Source: Ricinus communis
Taxonomy: Eukaryota > Streptophyta > Magnoliopsida > Malpighiales > Euphorbiaceae
Direction: 5' to 3'
DNA: 64,000 nt
Assembly (NCBI RefSeq): GCF_019578655.1
Contig: NC_063259.1
Span: forward strand, 7,180,001 to 7,244,000
The notes beneath the pieces were generated by a model, which was not told where the DNA came from, ran no database searches, and saw only the letters and a list, made by a program, of their open reading frames with translations. This document shows, one piece after another, positions 12,203-24,085 of this stretch. A program made the translations under genes and the position numbers. Position 1 is the first letter of the stretch. Every line of letters starts with the position of its first letter.

Positions 12203-12309
12203 TATTTCTTTAGGAATCTGTGTGATTATCCAAAAAATAAATTCAAAAAAGTCTCATTGTAATTGCACCTCTAATTTTTTATAGAACAAATTAATTGTGG
12301 GCTGTTAAA

Positions 12310-13460
12310 ATGAAAGCCTATCTTGACGCTAATGATCTGTGGGTAGCTGTTAAAGAAGAATATGAAGTTTCTCCATTACCAAACAATCTCAATATATAAC
12401 AAATAAAAAATATAAGAAGAATAAGTAAAGAAAGTCAAAAATAAGATTAAACTTATTAATGGTTGTCTCATCCACTATTATTAATAGAATTTTGATGCTA
12501 AGAACAACTAATGAATTTGAAAATCTTTAAAGTAAGAATATGAAGGAAGTTATGTAATCAAAAAAATGTAAATGTTGAATTTGATTTGAGAATTTGAGAT
12601 GCAAAGAATGAAATAATTAGAAACAATTAAAGAATATGCAAACAAACTTTTCAGTATTGCCAATAAAATAAGACTTCTTGGTACCAATTTTTTTAATTCT
12701 AGAACTGTTTAAGAAATTTTTACAATTCCAGAGATATTTGAGATTGCAATTTCATCTTTAGAAAACTCAAAAGAGCTATTAAGCATTACCTTTTTAGAAG
12801 TATTAAATACCTTAAGAATAAAGAAGACTCGTGAGACAAGAAGGTTTTGTGGAAGGTGCTTTGATGGTCAAATCTTATGAAGGCAAGAATAAGAACAAAT
12901 CTTACCCTTTTTGTAAAAGAAGCAATATTCCACAAAACAAGTGTTGATAGAAGCCAAATGCAAAATGCAACAAGTGTGGTAAGTTAGGCATGTCTAGAGG
13001 ATTTGTAAATCTTAACAACAAAAAGAAGATAATATAAAAGGTATAGTAGAACAACCTCAAGAAAAGGAGCTATTTATAGCTTTATGCTTTACCACTCCAA
13101 GTTCCAAAAAAAAGCTAACTAATACACAGTGGTTGTACAAGCCACATTAAAAAAAGATAAAATATTGTATAAAGAACTTGACATGACATTTAGTTCTAAA
13201 GTCACAATTGGAAATGGAGCAAATATAGTTATAAAAGGCAAATAAACAATTGCAAGTGAAGGTTGCACATGTTTAAATTTGATTCCTGATAGTTTTTATG
13301 TTCTTGAAATTGATAGAAACTTGTTAAATGTTGGTTAATTATTGGTAAAATGCTATAAGATTTATATGAAGGAAGATGCCCAAGAAAAGAAAATTTTTAA
13401 GGTTCAAATGATACACAAAAATTTTGTCTTAATTTTATTAAGAGATGAATAAGTTATAAG
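12310..13460 (+). pseudogene. Ty1/copia gag-protease remnant
   Basis: From the ATG at 12310, AVKMKAYLDANDLWVAVKEE matches the N-terminus of the UBN2-type copia Gag. Further on, ETIKEYANKLFSIANKIRLL and SSLENSKELLSIT match the Gag core. A zinc-knuckle-like stretch follows (CNKCGKLGH, about 12965-12990). Then come KELDMTFSSKVTIGNGANI, EGCTCLNLIPDSFYV and EIDRNLLNVGQL, which belong to the protease/pre-integrase region. Several stops and frameshifts interrupt it. It stops near 13450, before integrase. RT is missing. Confidence 0.75.
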
Positions 13461-14091
13461 AAAAATCCTTAAAAGTGTTGATTTTCATTATAACGAGTAA
13501 AAAAAGTTGATGTTCTCGAACACATAAGCCACAATCAATGCATATAAATGTAGAGGAGCAAAATCAACAAGAAAATGCATATCTAGTTTTTCTCCTCTCA
13601 AATCAGACACAAAAGAATATGAGTCAATAAATTTGCCAGAGATAAAAATATAATTTTTGCAACTACTAAGGCAAGAAGGAGTGAGATGCCTTAAATTGCT
13701 AAAGTTAAGAATTGTTGAATAATTGGTCAACAAACCAAGTCTTTTAGAAAATATTTTTTGAATATTTATTTTTATTTTTGTTATGGCTTGATATTAGAAA
13801 TTGGTTAGACACAGTTTGATATTAATAGATTATCTTACTTTTTTGTTGTATTTGAGCTCTATATAAAGAACATGCTTAGAACCAAATATTATTTATATTT
13901 CTTCTCTTTTATTGTTAAAAGATTTACAGCACTTATCTTTTAGATAGAAACTCTCTCTTGTGTTTTGTAGGTTCTAAACAAGTTAAGGATGTCCAATCAG
14001 GATTCTACCATCTTAACCTGTTTTAATAAATTTTATTCCATCAAAGAAAGATTTCTTATGATTGAAAATATGTTGGGATATAAGGAATTAA
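13461..14091. other. Unassigned sequence, no supported gene
   Basis: An 81-codon minus-strand opening (13488-13733) has no motif I recognise. A TATA-like 'gctctatataaagaac' (13857-13872) is followed by a pyrimidine-rich stretch, suggesting an LTR promoter remnant. I found no partner copy in the window. Confidence 0.35.
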
Positions 14092-14406
14092 TCAAAAATT
14101 AAAGAAACAAAGAAGATATTATTTTAAAGATTTATTACTTACTTAACATATGTACAGATATTACATATATAGGAGAAAGTCTAACAAACTAGAAAAGATC
14201 TTTAGGAAGGATTTCTTAGACATAGAAATCACATCCCTAATTATAGAAAGAGAGATTAGGAAATTCTAGATACTTTGGATCCTTTAGATATAGTTGTAGA
14301 CATTATTCTATTTGATTCTAATTGCTTAATATTCCAGACCAAAAGAGCTTGATCAGTGGCTGGTGATTGAGCATGAGTTTCGTCTAAATATTGAGGTTTC
14401 CTATCA
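14092..14406 (-). repeat. 3' LTR of the small copia element
   Basis: It matches 17355-17652 along its length, for example 'cttagacatagaaatcacatcc' in both, and ends 'gtttcctatca' on the plus strand. The polypurine tract is adjacent at 14407. Confidence 0.8.
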
Positions 14407-14729
14407 CCCTCCCTTTAAGCAGGCAATGAAAAATCATGCATGCCAAGCTTGTGCTAAAAAACTTCAAACTATCTCGGGATAAAGCTTTAGTTAAGATGTC
14501 AGCAATTTATTTATAGGTTGGAAGATAGCATAGACGAAGAGCACCAGTAGTGACTTTTTCATAAATATAATGACAATTAACTTCAATATATTTTGTACGG
14601 GAGTGGAACACTTGATTTCAGGATAAATGAATTGCACTCTAATTGTCACATAATTGAAGAGGATAACATTCAAGCGAAATGATAATGTCATGGAGAAGAT
14701 GTTCTAAGAGATTTCTGCAGCAGTGGTAG

Positions 14730-15900
14730 CTAATGCCCGATATGAAATTGTTGGTTACTTTTTATATGCCCATGCAATGCAGTTTGAACCAAGAAAAATG
14801 CAAAACCTAGTGGTGCTTCTTCGAGTTGAAGGACAACCACACCAATTTGCATCACAAAAAGCATTTCAAGTAAGTGAGCTTTGAGATAAGAAAAATGAAT
14901 GCCATAAGTGGGAGTTTCTTTAATATATCGAACGAACCATTTGGTGGCACAAAGGCCTTTCATTATGGGATTTTGGAAATGTTGACAAACTAAGCTAATG
15001 GCATGGGTAAGATCCGGGCATGTGAAAGTTAGATATTGGAAAGAACCACAAAGTTGTTGATAAGTAGTAGGATTTATAGGATGAAAGTCATCTGAGAGAA
15101 GAGCTAATCTTAAGAAGATAGATTTATTAATTCTAGAAGCATCAAGCATTTTAGCTTTGGCTAGGAGATCACGAGCATATTTGGTTTGAGAAAGAAAGAG
15201 GCTTTTTGAGATTATTTAACTTCAATGCCCAAGAAATAGTGTCGAGAGCCTAAATCTTTGAGGCAAACTTCTTTGTTCAACTGAGTGATAAATATGAAGA
15301 TGAATGTAGAATCGTTACCCGTGACAACCACATCATCTATATAAACAAGTAAAAGAATTAGTTGATGAGAAGAACGAAAAATAGATAAGGAATTATTAGC
15401 TTTGCTTTCAGTAAAATCAAGAGAAATAAGAGTGTTAGAGAGTTTAGAAAAATAATGCACGAGGTGCTTGCTTAAGACCTTACAAAGATTTATGTAAAGA
15501 TAGACATGATTGGGATACTGCAGATGCACAAAATCAGCAGGTTGCCTCATAAACACACGTTCATGAAGAACACCATTAAGAAAGGCATTCTTGACATCAA
15601 GTTTTTTAAGAGGCCACTGAAATTATACTACAAAGGATAGAACAAGTTAGGTGGTTGTGGCTTTAACAACCAGACTAAAAGTTTCACTGAAATCAAGCCC
15701 AAGAGTTTGAGTGTATCCTTTTACCACTAATTGTGCTTAAAACGATCTATACTACCATCTTTTTTGTATTTAGTTTGATATATCCATTTACTGCTAATAA
15801 TATTAGCATTTGTTGGACGTGGCACTAGGGACCAAGTTTTATTAAGGTGTAGGGCATCAATTTCATCTTGCATAGCTTTGGTCCAATTTTAGAACTTGAG
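14730..15900 (-). pseudogene. Copia reverse transcriptase and RNase H remnant
   Basis: The RT part (about 15900-15212) retains the catalytic motif as LLVYIDDVVVTGND and the following LKDLGSRHYFLGIEVK. The upstream 'KW-YQTKYKKDGSIDRFKA' motif is present, but split by stops. The RNase H part (15149-14730) reads PTTYQQLCGSFQYLTFTCPD and CATKWFVRYIKETPTYGIHF. Both normally belong to one polyprotein. Here they are separated by stops and frame changes. The aspartate pair of the RT active site survives, but no complete product is possible. Confidence 0.85.
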
Positions 15901-16129
15901 AGCAGAATTAAAGTTTTGGATTCATCAATAAAAATAAAAAGAGCAGTAGGAAAGGTGATGGTGGAATAGTGGTAATCTTGAAGATAAGAAGGAGGATGTC
16001 GAGCTCGTTGTGGGCATTGAGATGATGAAGAAATCTCTAGTGTTTCAAGTTCTTGGGATGTAGGAAAAGTTGAAACTTGGGAAATATTTGGGAAGATGGG
16101 AGAACTTTAGTGAGGAGGTAATGGATCAT

Positions 16130-16937
16130 CTAAATGTAAGTGGTTGACTGATAAACATTGACTTGTAAAATTGGATTGTCCACCAAAGTGTTAGTTGGTG
16201 GATGACAATCATGTGTTTGATCTTGAACTATATGAGTTGGATCAGTTGATTCCATATGAACAAAGATATTCTCAATTTCAATTGGAGATGATGGATTGCT
16301 TGAAGATGACATGGCATATTTTTTTTAGATTTTCCTGAAAATTGCTCGTCAAAATTAGGAAAAGTTGTAATAGAAAGATCATGAGATAGGAAAAAAATTC
16401 TTATGAAGAAATGGAAAACATGTTTTATTAAAAACTTTATGTCTAAATAAAAATGCACGTTGTGCATGTTGATCAAGACATCTGTAGCCTTTATGTAAAG
16501 GGCTATACACCAAGAAAACACATGGTACAGTCTTTCTTTTTGAAAATTTAGACATACCAAAGGTTTTCAAATATAGAAACACTAAGATCAAAAGCACATA
16601 AACCTGAATAATTTGGACGCTGACCAAATAATTTAAAATAAAGGGTTTCTTTACTAATGGATGAGAGAGGTAGTCTATTAATGAGATATGTAGCAACTAG
16701 AAAAGCATATACCCAAAATTTGAGAGGAACATTTGCATGAAAAAGAAGAGTTAAGCATGTTTTAACAATGAGTCGGTGTTTTCTTTCAGCTGGACTATTT
16801 TGTTCTAGAGTGTGCGAGCAAGAAATGTATTGTTGAATTCCACATTGATTTAAATGATTTTTGAAATTATTGGAGTTGAATTCACCGCTTCCATTGCATT
16901 GAAAGGACTTAATTTTCCGGTCGAAGTGATTTTCCAC
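16130..16937 (-). pseudogene. Copia integrase remnant
   Basis: 16937-16548 encodes the second half of the integrase core: FDRKIKSFQCNGSGEFNSNN, CGIQQYISCSHTLEQNSPAE (SPAE replaces the usual GIAE) and KFWVYAFLVATYLINRLP. An overlapping frame continues with KTVPCVFLVYSPLHKGYRCL, the C-terminal integrase motif. A low-complexity linker (16312-16130) leads toward RT. The frame break near 16560 and the missing N-terminal zinc domain make it a pseudogene. Confidence 0.85.
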
Positions 16938-17354
16938 AAAAACTTAAAACAAGGATAAAAATCATATTTATACTTTAATGGATATAACTATGTATATCTT
17001 GTACAAACATCAACAAAAATCACATAATATTAAAATTTTTTAATAGAAGAGGTTGGGACTAGTCCCCATAATTCACTATAAATTTTCTCAAGAGGAAACT
17101 AGAGGTAGAATTTGATTTATTAAAAGAAAGTTTACAACGTTTTCCAAGTCTACAGCGTATCTTTAGTTAGCCATTTGGCGATAACTTTTTTATTCTTTAA
17201 ATTTCTTAAAAAGGCATAATTAGGATGTGCCAAATACCCGAAGAAGCTTCCTTTGTTTTGATAGCTGCAAGAGTTCTTCTTCAAGAATAAATAAATTCAA
17301 ATTGTTCTTCTTGAAGGAATATTTTCTATGAATAGGAAGACTCTGATACTATAA

Positions 17355-17652
17355 TGAAAAATTGAAGAAACAAAGAATATTTGATTTTAATGGTTTATTG
17401 CTTGATATTACATTTATAGAAAAAAGTCTAACGGCTAGAGAAGATCTTTATGAAGGATCTCTTAGACATAGAAATCACATCCTTAATTGTAAAAAGAGAG
17501 ATTAGAAAAGTGTAGATATTTTGAATCCTTTAGATATAACTGTACGTATTATTCTATTTGTTTATATTCACTTGATATTCTACTTTAAGAGAGCTTGATT
17601 AGTGACGTGTGATTGAGTATGATTTTTATCTAAATAATGAAGTTTCCTATCA
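17355..17652 (-). repeat. 5' LTR of the small copia element
   Basis: Minus-strand TGATAGGAAAC...TTTTTCA, 298 bp, followed on the minus strand by the primer-site remnant near 17341-17353. It is homologous to 14092-14406 with scattered substitutions, so the insertion is not recent. Confidence 0.8.
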
Positions 17653-18888
17653 GTGATATGTTGGTAGTGTATCGCAAAAGCCTGCAGAACTTCATCAATA
17701 TAAATTATATACAAAATCCTCTTGACCTTTCAGTTAGCTTTGCTTCTCAATCTTCCTATACTTTTCTGACTCAATCTAAATCATTTTTTACTAGATTAAA
17801 CACTCTTTAAGGACATTTAGTAGTCAATTTTCTTTGTTTTCAGGAAATTTTTTGAAAAAATAACTCCAATCTGAAACATGGCAAATGGGTGGCCGGCAAT
17901 GTGGTGATTTTTATCAATTCTGCAGCTGTAAATTGATTCTTGTGTATATCATATATTAAAATCAGAAGCTAGGCAATAGCTTCATTATATAATAGTTGAA
18001 TTACGTCCATTATAACGATAATTTAAATTCTCTATGACAATATTATAATCATAATTCGATGGAGAGTTGACTTCTAATTTTATTTTTTCTTTCTTTCGTT
18101 TCTGTCCTTTTCCTAGTTCTGAATTGTGGAACAAAGTGCTTAATTTTATAATAAAGTATTACCAGATTGTGGAGTTTTTTTTCTATATTTAAATTGCTTT
18201 GTAAGTGATGAGTTGAATTTAGGAATCTGAAGTTGTATATTAGCAAAGCACCTCGAACCGCTTACCTTTTACTGCAATAAATACTTTTGAAAAATTATAC
18301 GGTAACGTGGTATAATAATGCTGACCTAATTTTAGGTTTATTTTTGTTTGTTTACAAATATTTAATTTAATTACAGTAAATATATTATTAATTTGGAAAC
18401 TATACTAGTCATCTTTATCCACTGTTTAGTGTTTAAAAGTGTCAAAATGATTATATAGTTATCTGAACTAATTAGATATCGGTTTTTTAATCACTAATTT
18501 CAATAAATATGACTTAAATTTTTATTTAATTAATTATATCTTGATTAGAAATTTTTAATTTTTATAAAAAATGTGCTATTCAAATGAAGATTTTGTTATT
18601 ACAATTAAATATATTAAAGATTTGTAATTAAAATAAAAATAATATAAAATTAAATAACCATTTATATTATTAAATTACTAGAAAAGAAAATTTACACTTG
18701 TCAGCATCTAATTGCTTACAATATGCACTACATGGTCTCGATACCTTTAAACAGAAATAATAAATAAAATGACTATCATATTATAGATTTTGGTATTGAA
18801 ATCAAATTAAAAATGTGTGATGAAAATAAAATTAGATGCTCATTTAATTTGTTATTATCTCAATGTAAATAGTGCGGGAATTCTGATA
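17653..18888. other. Intergenic AT-rich DNA, nothing recognised
   Basis: No coding potential beyond one 65-codon chance opening, and no repeat partner within the window. Confidence 0.5.
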
Positions 18889-19378
18889 CTCCATTGGTCC
18901 AAATGATAATGTATTTTTAATTTATGTATAGGATAAAAGAAAGTTAATATTTTCTTTTAGATATCATTATTAAATTTTTCTTAGCCCATCCAATTTTGAT
19001 AAGATATTTTTCTTCTTTAGTCCATTCAAAAGATATAGATCACTTTTCCCTTTTAAGTGTTAGTTTAATATTAAATATCTAATATACATTCATTAGTTAA
19101 CATACATATCAAATTTTATTATTAATTTTTATTTATTTAATTTTAAAATTACAAATTACTGAATACAGTTTTTGAATTTTAATATAAAATTCTTTTTATC
19201 TTAATTTCAAAAATTATAAATAGATTCACAAGTCACCAATATTTGAATTATCATATATTGCATTTAAAAATTTATTAAAAATATTCTCGTAAAAGAGTTG
19301 TTAACAATATAGTAATAATTTTAAAAAACAATTTTTTAATATTATTTAAATTGAAAATGGCCTGTTGAATGGAGAGAG
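18889..19378. mobile_element. Candidate MITE (Tc1/mariner, Stowaway-like)
   Basis: The left end reads TA-CTCCATTGGTCCAAATGAT. The right end, reverse-complemented, reads TA-CTCTCTCCATTCAACAGG. Both resemble the CTCCCTCCGTCCCA-type ends of plant Stowaway/mariner elements and are flanked by TA (18887-18888 and 19379-19380). The 490-bp interior is AT-rich and noncoding. The end similarity is imperfect, so an old copy is the best reading. Confidence 0.45.
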
Positions 19379-19449
19379 TACAAAATATTTTTGTTTGATA
19401 TCTTAAGAGTCTATTTAAATTCAATTTTATTGACTTGCAAATTTTGAGA

Positions 19450-19481
<32 letters not shown>
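19450..19481. repeat. (TA)n microsatellite, about 15 units
   Basis: An uninterrupted run of alternating t and a at 19450-19480. Confidence 0.95.
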
Positions 19482-19483
<2 letters not shown>

Positions 19484-19599
19484 TTCTAAGACCTAAAATT
19501 ACTTTGATAGGTGTGCTTAATTTTTGATACCTATCAATTTTTATTTTGATATGTATACTATTTTTGCCACATAAAGTTCAAGTTTATGTGTAATTTTAT

Positions 19600-20060
19600 A
19601 ATTTTTTTATTAATTTATTGATTAATAAGTTACATTTCTAATTAAATACTTCTCTAATCCTAAAAAATAGTATATTTATTATATTTTAATATTATATTAA
19701 TTAATAAATAATTTTTTTAAATTTATTAAAAATAAATAATTTCTTAATTAGATATTAATTCTATCTTAAAAATAGCATATTAATTAGATTTTAATATTAT
19801 ATTAAATAATAAATAGTTCTCTAATATGAGTTGATGATATTAACTTTATTCTAAGAAAAGTATATTAATTATATTTTAAAAGTATATTAACTAATAAATT
19901 AATTTTTTAATTAAATAATAATTTTAATTATAAAAAATAACATCTTAAATTATATTTTTAATATTATATTTAATAATAATTAATTTTTAATTATGTAATA
20001 AAATTTTAATCCTAAAAATAGTGATATCAATTATAGTATTAAATTATATACTAAAATTAA
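19600..20060. repeat. Degenerate AT-rich tandem array, period about 80-100 bp
   Basis: Five diverged copies of a unit like 'taatcctaaaaaatagtata' followed by 'ttatattttaatattatatt' start near 19655, 19750, 19847, 19922 and 20007. Each is followed by 'aattaataaataatttt'-type sequence. It is noncoding. Such blocks can be scaffold-attachment-like, but that is only inference from base composition. Confidence 0.6.
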
Positions 20061-20539
20061 TTAATAAATATTTTAAAATAATTTTATATTATTATATTAA
20101 TAAAATTTTAAAAATTAAAGATATTTAAAAATAATTAGTTTGCTATTATATTTTAAAATATTATAATTAATATTAAATATTAAAAATTTTATTACATTGT
20201 ATCTATCAACTAAATTTTATAATTAAAATGATAATAACGATTATGTAATGCATGAATAAACGACTAATTTACATTTAATTTTGTTTGAATTGCAAACTTA
20301 TTCATTATTATCCTATGATTTTGTAACTATGTTGAGATTCTAATAAAATAATTTCGAACTATTAAAAGGATACAAAAAGCTTTATAATTTTAATGAAAAA
20401 GTTAAAATTAAAATTTAGATGATAATAGTTATGTTAATAACGAAGAATACTTTTAATTATTAATTACTCAATTAATAATCAAAAAAATTATATTAAAATT
20501 TGGGATAGGAAAAAAGTATAAATAATTATATCAACGGTT

Positions 20540-20715
20540 ACCTAATTATATATTTAATTTTAATTTAATCACTTAATTTTAATTTGTTTATAAAAATTAT
20601 TTAATTTTAATTTGGATTACGTAGTAGTCATTTAATTTCAATTTATTTCATGAAAGTCAATTAACTTTAATTTGAGCTGCATAATAGTTACTTTAGTTTG
20701 GATTTCAATTTATTT
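20540..20715. repeat. Short tandem repeats of about 35-40 bp
   Basis: Repeated phrases of the form 'tcaNttaatttNaatttNttt...ataNaagt' occur about four times. An example is 'gtagtcatttaatttcaatt' and then 'aagtcaattaactttaattt'. Units are diverged. Confidence 0.6.
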
Positions 20716-21049
20716 CATATCCCCCTCAACATCGCATTCAGAGTATCTAATTTTTACTTCCTACTCACACTATTCTTTTTAATTTTTATGTTTCTCATTT
20801 TGTTCAACAATCTCATTTAAAACTGGTTTGCTTTTATTACTGTTGTCTAGAAATTCTCTCTATACTTATGTTAACATAATTCTCAAAAAGTAAATCGTCC
20901 TAAGAGTATTTAATAGCATATAATAAAAAATGACTAACTTAAATTTTCAGTCACCATAAATTAAATTCTAATTGCCCACAGAAGCTCAAATTATTCATTT
21001 ATTTTTTTCTCCCTCTTGAATGCTTAGAAAAGACTTCTTAATTAACCAT

Positions 21050-21407
21050 AAGGACGGCCAATGGAAGGCTGGCCAGCAAGATCCAAGAAAAATACAAAAA
21101 TCAAGCATTGCAAGTCCCTCCCATAAGAAAGAGTAAATGATGGTGAAAAGTTTGAGAGGTGATGAACAAAGAAGGCATTGTTTCAGAAAGAGACACTCTG
21201 TGAGTAGCTTTATCTTATAGGGTCATACTAAAACTTGATTTTTCCAAGATGCCTGTTATTGCTTGTTAGCATCAACAGTTTTTTATATGTTGGTGCTATA
21301 TATTAGATTAGATGATATGGGTTGTTTCTTGAAGTTTGTGTCTTAGTAGAAATGATTTTTCTGCAATAATGAAAGTAACAAAAACTTGTGAACGAGCAGC
21401 AATTACT
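21050..21407 (+). promoter_or_regulatory. Probable promoter/5' leader of the flippase gene
   Basis: This non-repetitive stretch lies directly upstream of the first coding exon. It contains a CCAAT box ('ggccaatgg', 21056-21064) and a TATA-like 'gctatatattag' (21294-21305) about 100 bp before the chosen start. The transcription start and any leader intron cannot be seen. An in-frame ATG at 21369 would add 13 residues. Confidence 0.3.
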
Positions 21408-24033
21408 ATGCAGAAGCCATTTAGAAGAAGGAAGGCGAAGATACGATGGAGCAAACTATACTCGTTTTCTTGTTTTCGACCTCAGACAAGAGATCCTGCT
21501 CCTGCACAGGATCAGATTGGTCAGCCTGGATTTTCTTGGTTGGTTTTCTGCAACGAACCACAGCTTCACAAGAAGAAGCCTTACAAGCATCCAAGCAACT
21601 CGGTATCCACAACCAAGTACAATGTTTTAACTTTTCTTCCCAAAGCACTTTTCGAGCAGTTTCGTAGAGTTGCCAATCTTTATTTTCTCTTGGCTGCTGC
21701 ACTATCTCTCACTTCTTCAACTCCTGTTCAACCTGTAACAATGATCGCTCCACTGATTATTGTGGTAGGGATAAGCATGCTTAAAGAAGCTTTCGAGGAT
21801 TGGTATAGGTTCTTGCAGGTAATTTTGAAGCATAAATAGCTGAAAATTCTTATTACTTCTCTTGTTTATATCATTTCATGATATATCAGATTTAACCATC
21901 AGTAATTTCTTGCATTTTAAGGATTTGGGCCATTATTTAATTTTTGCAGGATTTGAATGTGAACAATCGAATAGTAAAAGCTCATGCAGGAAATGGGATA
22001 TTTGTTGAGAAAGTCTGGAAACAACTTTCTGTAGGAGATGTTGTCAAAGTTAATAAGAATGAATATTTTCCAAGTGATCTTCTACTGCTATCTTCCAGCT
22101 ATGACGATGGTATTTGCTATGTAGAGACAATGAATCTTGATGGAGAAACGAATCTGAAAATAAAGAGATCCTTGGAAGCAACTATTCAATTGAATCAGAA
22201 TGAAGAATTTAGTAAATTCAAAGCTACTGTCAGGTGTGAGGATCCCAATCCTAGCCTTTACACCTTTGTTGGGAACGTAGAGTTTGAAGATGAAACTTAT
22301 CCTTTATGTCCTTCTCAAATTCTTCTAAGAGATTCCAAACTTCGAAACACAGATTATGCCTATGGAGTTGTGATCTTCAGTGGCCATGACACTAAAGCAG
22401 TAAGGAATTCAACAAAGGCACCATCTAAACGAAGCCGGATTGAGAGAAAGATGGACAAAGTCATCTATCTTTTATTCTCAATGCTCCTTCTAATCTCCCT
22501 CATTACTTCTATTGGATCTGCACTGGTTACGAAATCTAATATGTTTAGTTGGTGGTACCTTCTTTTGGAAGTTAAAGATCCACTCTTTGATCCAAGGAAG
22601 CCAGTAAAATCAGGTGGTCTACAGTTCATAAGGGCCTTCATATTGTACGGCTACTTGATTCCCATTTCTCTCTATGTTTCCATTGAAGTTGTCAAAGTTC
22701 TACAAGCTATGTTCATTAACAAGGACATAAAATTGTATGATGAAGTGACCTGCAAGTCAGTCCAAGCTCGAACTTCGAATTTAAATGAAGAACTTGGTCA
22801 AGTAGAAATGATTCTATCGGATAAAACTGGAACCTTGACATGTAACCAGATGGAATTTCGGAAATGCTCCATTGCAGGAATTTCATATGGAGGTGACATA
22901 AATGAGGTTGATCTTGCTGCATCAAATCGAATAAATGCTGATGTTGAGGCATATCGATTTAGTACTGATAAATCTGATGCAATAAGCCAAACTTTTGAAA
23001 TGTTTGAGTTTTCTATAGCTGATGTTAGCATCCAAAAGGCTGTTCTGGAGGGGCGAGATGATGCAGATTATTTGATTCCAAGAAACTCAAGAATCTCCAA
23101 TTTGGGAAAAGAAGCTGCCGTAAGAGGTTTCAACTTCCAGGATGACAGGTTAATGAACAACCAATGGATTTACAGATCTGCTCTGTTCGATTTAACAATG
23201 TTTTTCAGAGTCATGGCTTTATGCCATACAGGCATTCCTGTTGAAGATGATGAGATTGGTAAGCTTAAATATGAGGCAGAGTCACCAGAAGAGATAGCAT
23301 TTCTGATTGCATCACAAGAATTTGGATTCCAATTTTGTCGACGGACGCAATCCTTATTGATCCTTAACGAGCTTGACCCTTTCTCAGGAAACAAGGTAAA
23401 AAGGTAATGCCCCTTTTATACAAGTTAACCGTTGTCCTCTTGAACTCAAGTTATCTAGAGTCCATTTCGTAAACTTGATATGAAGGTCATTTCCAGGGAG
23501 TACAAGCTGTTGAATCTGCTGGAATTCAGTAGTTCTCGAAAGAGAATGTCAGTAGTAGTAAGCAATGATGATGGTCAAATCTTTCTTCTCTGCAAAGGTG
23601 CAGATAGGTACGTCAACTATTATTTGTTAAATCTGATTGTGCATAGAATTGCAAACCAATTTAGTTATGATGCTTTACTCTTCTAACTTTTAACTGCAGG
23701 TTTTAAGCTTAATTAGTCTGCATCTCATTTTTCTGCTGAATTTGGTTTCAGCATCATCTTTGATAGGCTTGCAGAAAATGGTAGGGCATACCAGCAGGCA
23801 ACAACTTCACACCTTTCAAGTTATGCTGAAGACGGTCTGCGGACTCTAGCATTTGCTTATAGAACAGTTAATCAGGCTGACTACGAAAACTGGAACTTAA
23901 TATTTACGCAGGCAAAGACTGCAATAGGTCCTGAAAGAGAAGAATTACTTGAGAAAGCATCTGAGATGATCGAAAAAGATTTAATTTTATTAGGAGTCGC
24001 TGCTGTCGAGGACAAGTTACAGGAAGGGGTCAG

Positions 24034-24085
<52 letters not shown>

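Larger units (their letters stand above)
14092..17652 (-). mobile_element. Degenerate small Ty1/copia element (Ale/Retrofit-like)
   Basis: Two direct repeats of about 300 bp bound it (14092-14406 and 17355-17652), starting TGATAGGAAAC on the minus strand. Next to the right-hand LTR is a primer-site remnant: 'tatagtatcagag' on the minus strand at about 17341-17353, compared with TGGTATCAGAGC. Next to the left-hand LTR is the polypurine tract AAAGGGAGGG (minus strand, 14406-14416). Between them, in minus-strand order, are integrase, RT and RNase H remnants. At 3.56 kb it is shorter than a full copia element, and gag is largely gone. I could not find matching target duplications. Confidence 0.8.

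Noticed and set aside
13488..13733. 81-codon minus-strand ORF
   Set aside because: No motif, no partner copy, flanked by TE remnants. It may be a decayed fragment but cannot be supported as a gene.
14087..17657. Target-site duplication of the small copia element
   Set aside because: Flanks 'attaa' and 'gtgat' do not match. The ends are probably eroded or the boundary is off by a few bases.
21336..21407. Longer N-terminus for the flippase, from 21336 or 21369
   Set aside because: 21336 is not an ATG. The ATG at 21369 is possible, but the extra residues do not resemble the short basic family N-terminus.
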